A DNA stretch of 64,000 nucleotides from Flaviflexus massiliensis (GTDB taxonomy: Bacteria > Actinomycetota > Actinomycetes > Actinomycetales > Actinomycetaceae): assembly GCF_001375495.1 (NCBI RefSeq), contig NZ_LN831058.1, positions 124,001 through 188,000 on the forward strand, read 5' to 3'. This document shows, piece by piece, positions 61,456 to 64,000 of this stretch; positions within the stretch are counted from its first letter, which is position 1; every line of letters starts with the position of its first letter. A program made the position numbers and the translations under genes. Below the pieces are notes generated by a model. The model was not told the origin of the DNA. It ran no database searches and worked only from the letters and a program-made list of their open reading frames with translations.

Positions 61456-61516
61456 CAACAAAGTCAACGCAAGTTGTAGTTTCCAACATAAGTGCAATTG
61501 AGGCGTACTTTTGTTG
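61456..61516. promoter_or_regulatory. Cluster of CAACA-N-AAGT half-sites, candidate SorC operators
   Basis: CAACATAAGT (61484-61493) and ACTTTTGTTG (61507-61516) form an inverted repeat (9 of 10 matches, 13-base centre). A direct copy CAACAAAGT lies at 61456-61464 and a smaller dyad CAAC-GCAA-GTTG at 61465-61476. The cluster is in the divergent promoter region of the dehydrogenase operon and a HAD gene, the expected place for the operon's SorC regulator to bind. Confidence 0.5.
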
Positions 61517-61529
61517 AAATGGAACGGCT

Positions 61530-61564
61530 TTGTTGCATACTGGACCGTCCGCTACTGTCTAAGA
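61530..61564 (+). promoter_or_regulatory. Promoter and leaderless-type start of the HAD gene at 61565
   Basis: TTGTTG (61530-61535), a 17-base spacer and TACTGT (61553-61558), which lies exactly 6 bases before the ATG at 61565. It excludes the upstream ATG at 61511. Confidence 0.6.
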
Positions 61565-62416
61565 ATGGCTACTTTTCTTGACGGCGTGCTGCCGGAGAAT
61601 ATTGACAGCATCGATGTTGCCGTCTTCGACGTTGACGGCACACTGTCCTGCGACGACGCGAGCGTCAGCGACCGCACGATCGATGCACTGCGGAAGCTTG
61701 CAGACACTGGAGTGGAAATTGTTTTCGCCTCCGGACGCATGGCGCCCGCGCTGCGCAAGCTTTTTAGCAGGATGGATCGCTCCGGTTACGTCATTGCCTG
61801 CAATGGCGCCATCACCGTCCACACCGATCACGACACCATCATCGGCCTTTCCCCGTTCAGCGATGAGTACTTCCACGAGATCGTGGAATTCGGCCGTCAA
61901 GAAAACCTTCAAGGCGTCATTTTCGGCACCGATTTCTTCTACACCGAAACGGATGGCATTGCCCGCCAACTCCTCAAGGCTCCGAATGAGGGACTTACCC
62001 CGACTCTCATGGAGAATCTTGAGGATCTTGATAAGGAAAATCGCCTCAAGGTCATGTACTACATCGACTCCGAGGACACGACCGGCATGGTCGCTCACCT
62101 TCGCAACAAGTTCCCGGACACCGTGAAGACACTGCCCGAGTTCTACGAGCTAACGAACCACAACACGTCCAAGTGGACCGGGCTCACACCCGTCCTTGAA
62201 GACCTCGGTACCACCCCGGAGCGTACGCTCGGGATTGGCGATTCAGAAAACGACATGTCGTGGCTCCCCAACGTCGGGATCTCGGTCGCCATGGGCAACG
62301 CCTACCCGCACGTGAAGGAGGCCTGCGACTACGAGATTGGCCAGAACGAAGACGATGCGGTCGCTACTTTCCTCACCCTCTGGGCAGAGCACCGCAGGAA
62401 GCAGCAAAACGCGTAA
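61565..62416 (+). CDS. HAD-superfamily hydrolase, Cof-type (IIB)
   Basis: 283 residues. Motif I VFDVDGTLSCDD, motif II FASGRMAPALRKL, NGA motif in IACNGAITVH, type IIB cap domain (about 85-195), a KWTGL-type motif III and IGDSENDMSWLPNVG (motif IV). It is a paralogue in type of the gene at 55878 but only distantly similar. It is divergent from the pentitol operon and shares its control region, suggesting a sugar-phosphate phosphatase under common regulation. The substrate is unknown. Confidence 0.88.
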   Translation: MATFLDGVLPENIDSIDVAVFDVDGTLSCDDASVSDRTIDALRKLADTGVEIVFASGRMAPALRKLFSRMDRSGYVIACNGAITVHTDHDTIIGLSPFSDEYFHEIVEFGRQENLQGVIFGTDFFYTETDGIARQLLKAPNEGLTPTLMENLEDLDKENRLKVMYYIDSEDTTGMVAHLRNKFPDTVKTLPEFYELTNHNTSKWTGLTPVLEDLGTTPERTLGIGDSENDMSWLPNVGISVAMGNAYPHVKEACDYEIGQNEDDAVATFLTLWAEHRRKQQNA

Positions 62417-62462
62417 GCCCTGCAGCGGGCATCAACAAACCACTAGACGTTGAAGACGTAAG

Positions 62463-62490
62463 GGGTGCCTCCACAATCGTGGAGGCACCC
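62463..62490. terminator. Bidirectional terminator between the HAD and GntR genes
   Basis: A perfect 12-base-pair stem (62463-62474 with 62479-62490, GGGTGCCTCCAC/GTGGAGGCACCC) with an AATC loop, between convergent genes. Confidence 0.8.
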
Positions 62491-62544
62491 TCTAACATTC
62501 GCGAACCAAGTAGCTCTACAACGTAGTTCTAAGACGCCATGTCT

Positions 62545-63279
62545 TTAGGACTCGAAGTGGAATTCGAGTTTCATCCGGTCGCCCTTCATGTACAGCTTCG
62601 TGTACTCGAACGGCCTGCCCTGAGCATCTCTCAACTGATCTGTCAGAAGGAGGAGCGGGTCACCCGGCTCGCACTGCAGGAGTTCGGCTTGTGTTTCGGT
62701 CGCCCGCACCACTTCCAGGGCTTCATCCGTGTTCTTGACGTTGAGTGCGTACTCGGTGCTGAGCACCTCGCAGAGCTGACGGTCGGCAACATCGAATCGG
62801 TCCAGCCCGGGAGCAAGATCGGACCGTACCCACGCCCGGTGAATCGTGACGGGAGTATTTTCGAGGAAGCGTCTGCGGGTGATCTCGTAAACGTGCTGCC
62901 CTTCGGGAATCTCGAAGAAGGCGCGCACCTTTTCGGGTGCTCGGACGAGTTCGAAGCTCAGCATCTCCGTTTCGGTACTGTAACCGCGGTCTTCGAGCTG
63001 CTGGCGGATGCCCTGGTAGGCGGGGGAACGCGTAGCGATTTTTGTTTCGGTCACGAATGTTCCCTTGCCGGGCACGCGATGAAGAAGGCCTTCATCGGCC
63101 AGCATGTTGAGCACCCCGCGCACGGTCATGCGCGACACACCGAATTGGGTTTGCAGGATGGATTCTGAGGGAATTTTTTGTCCCGATTTCCATTCCCTGG
63201 TTGCCAGCATTTCCCTCAACACGGTTTCAATCTGCGTGTACAGCGGGATCGCCGAGTCCCTATCGAGCAGGTCTTTCAT
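62545..63279 (-). CDS. GntR-family (HutC subgroup) transcriptional regulator with UTRA domain
   Basis: 244 residues. An N-terminal winged helix-turn-helix (IPSESILQTQFGVSRMTVRGVLNMLADEGLL, about 38-68, read in two pieces) with wing VPGKGTFV, and a C-terminal UTRA effector domain (about 90-240) of the kind that binds sugar or amino-sugar phosphates. GAGG lies 7-10 bases before the ATG. It follows the transketolase gene on the same strand with a gap of about 107 bases. Control of the transketolase-containing operon is plausible but unproven. Confidence 0.88.
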   Translation of the reverse strand: MKDLLDRDSAIPLYTQIETVLREMLATREWKSGQKIPSESILQTQFGVSRMTVRGVLNMLADEGLLHRVPGKGTFVTETKIATRSPAYQGIRQQLEDRGYSTETEMLSFELVRAPEKVRAFFEIPEGQHVYEITRRRFLENTPVTIHRAWVRSDLAPGLDRFDVADRQLCEVLSTEYALNVKNTDEALEVVRATETQAELLQCEPGDPLLLLTDQLRDAQGRPFEYTKLYMKGDRMKLEFHFES

Positions 63280-63386
63280 GGTTTACCTCGTTACCTCAGC
63301 CGTCAACGCTTTTGCTCTGCACCCAGTCGTAGTGTGACTGCGTCAAGCAGTCTGCCATCGTCGTTGACCAGCATTAATCCCTCATC

Positions 63387-64000
63387 CTACTTGTTTTCAA
63401 TGGCATCAAGGATGGATTGCTTGATCCCGGGCACGTCGAGGCCATTTCTTTCCAGCAGGTCCTCGCAGGTGCTTGAGGGCTGATTCTCTTGTGCCACGGC
63501 CACCTTGGTCAGCTTCGCAACACCGGCAAATGCGAGTAGCTCCGCAACCCGGGACCCGAGCCCGCCGAACTCGTAGTGCTCTTCAACGGTGAGGACCGCC
63601 CCGGTTTTCTTCGCAGATTCAAGGATGATGTCGCGGTCGATCGGGGTGACTGTCGGCATGTTGATGAGATCCACTTCGACACCCACCTCACGCAGTTCGG
63701 CGACAGCCTGCCGGACATAGGTGGAGGTGTAGCCGGTGGTAACAACGGTCAGGTCAGGGCCTTCGGTCACGTAGTAGCCCTTACCGATTACAAATTCGCG
63801 CTCTTCCCCGTAGTCGGGGATCGAGCCGGCTCCGATACGCATGTAGACCGGTCCTTCGTGGGCGATCATGGCGGCGCAGGCTGCTCGCATTTCCCCCGCA
63901 TCGCCCGGCGCGAGAACCGTGACGCCTGGAATGGAGCCCGTCAGGGCATAGTCTTCGAGCGAATGATGGGTGGACCCAAGCTCGGAGTATGTGAAGCCAC
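63387..64000 (-). CDS. Transketolase, C-terminal subunit of the split type (5' end outside window)
   Basis: The frame is open to base 64000, so the start is beyond the window; 203 complete codons plus the stop are visible. ELGSTHHSLEDYALTGSIPG belongs to the pyrimidine-binding domain, followed by the C-terminal domain with VVTTGYTSTYVRQAVAEL, INMPTVTPIDRDII and VEEHYEFGGLGSRVAELL. The ending without a long extra region fits the two-subunit transketolases found in sugar-use operons, where the N-terminal subunit gene would lie upstream, outside this window. It would move two-carbon units between pentose phosphates, matching the pentose theme of the region. Confidence 0.88.
   Translation of the reverse strand, partial: GFTYSELGSTHHSLEDYALTGSIPGVTVLAPGDAGEMRAACAAMIAHEGPVYMRIGAGSIPDYGEEREFVIGKGYYVTEGPDLTVVTTGYTSTYVRQAVAELREVGVEVDLINMPTVTPIDRDIILESAKKTGAVLTVEEHYEFGGLGSRVAELLAFAGVAKLTKVAVAQENQPSSTCEDLLERNGLDVPGIKQSILDAIENK

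Noticed and set aside
1-64000. tRNA, rRNA, CRISPR array or known riboswitch
   Set aside because: Intergenic regions were read for cloverleaf-like folds with CCA ends, regularly spaced repeats and conserved riboswitch cores; none was found by eye.

Overview
The window is high-GC chromosomal DNA from an actinobacterium. Pointers are the Rv3235-family gene beside secA, the tiny ribosomal protein bS22 with its excisionase-type helix-turn-helix neighbour, the split cytochrome c biogenesis set and a full menaquinone pathway. A lineage in or near the Actinomycetaceae that keeps a complete complex I (Flaviflexus-like) would fit, but that placement is inference. I see no rRNA, tRNA, CRISPR array, intact insertion sequence or prophage.

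Layout. 1-5.2 kb: end of a DoxX-like gene, aroA, rsgA and hisN (plus strand), a DUF6912-like gene, a BldC-like DNA-binding protein and an Rv3235-family protein. 5.3-8.0 kb: secA. 8.1-25.1 kb: one minus-strand operon with all fourteen complex I genes nuoA to nuoN, ending in a polyprenyl diphosphate synthase. 25.1-36.1 kb: menaquinone genes menJ, menG, menF, menD, menC, menB, menE and menA, interrupted by an HtrA-type protease. 36.2-43.5 kb: small membrane proteins, a lipoprotein, and the system II cytochrome c maturation operon (phosphatase-like gene, TlpA, CcdA, ResB, CcsB). 43.6-51.8 kb: MarR regulator, glutaredoxin, bS22, BldC-like protein, potassium uptake pair TrkH/TrkA, radA, a large anchored extracellular protein, mutY and a short ArgA-type acetyltransferase. 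51.8-64 kb: an accessory carbon-use region with a SorC regulator divergent from glpK, a MerR-TipAS regulator, two HAD phosphatases, a pentitol-type operon (alcohol dehydrogenase, SorC regulator, deoC, ribulokinase), a GntR regulator and the C-terminal subunit of a split transketolase.

How it works together. From 8 to 43 kb the DNA encodes much of an electron-transport chain: NADH dehydrogenase, the menaquinone it reduces (head, tail, joining, methylation and tail reduction), and the haem-attachment machinery for c-type cytochromes. The last 12 kb is peripheral sugar metabolism feeding the pentose phosphate pathway and glycolysis.

A recurring theme is leaderless-type gene starts. At least ten genes have a TANNNT-like -10 hexamer exactly 6 or 7 bases before the start codon and no Shine-Dalgarno sequence. 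I did not find an obviously new multi-gene system. The most unusual points are an aroA gene without a canonical start codon ahead of its active-site motif, a MerR-type promoter that moves the start of its own gene, a seven-codon upstream ORF before a SorC regulator, and clustered repeats likely to be SorC operators.
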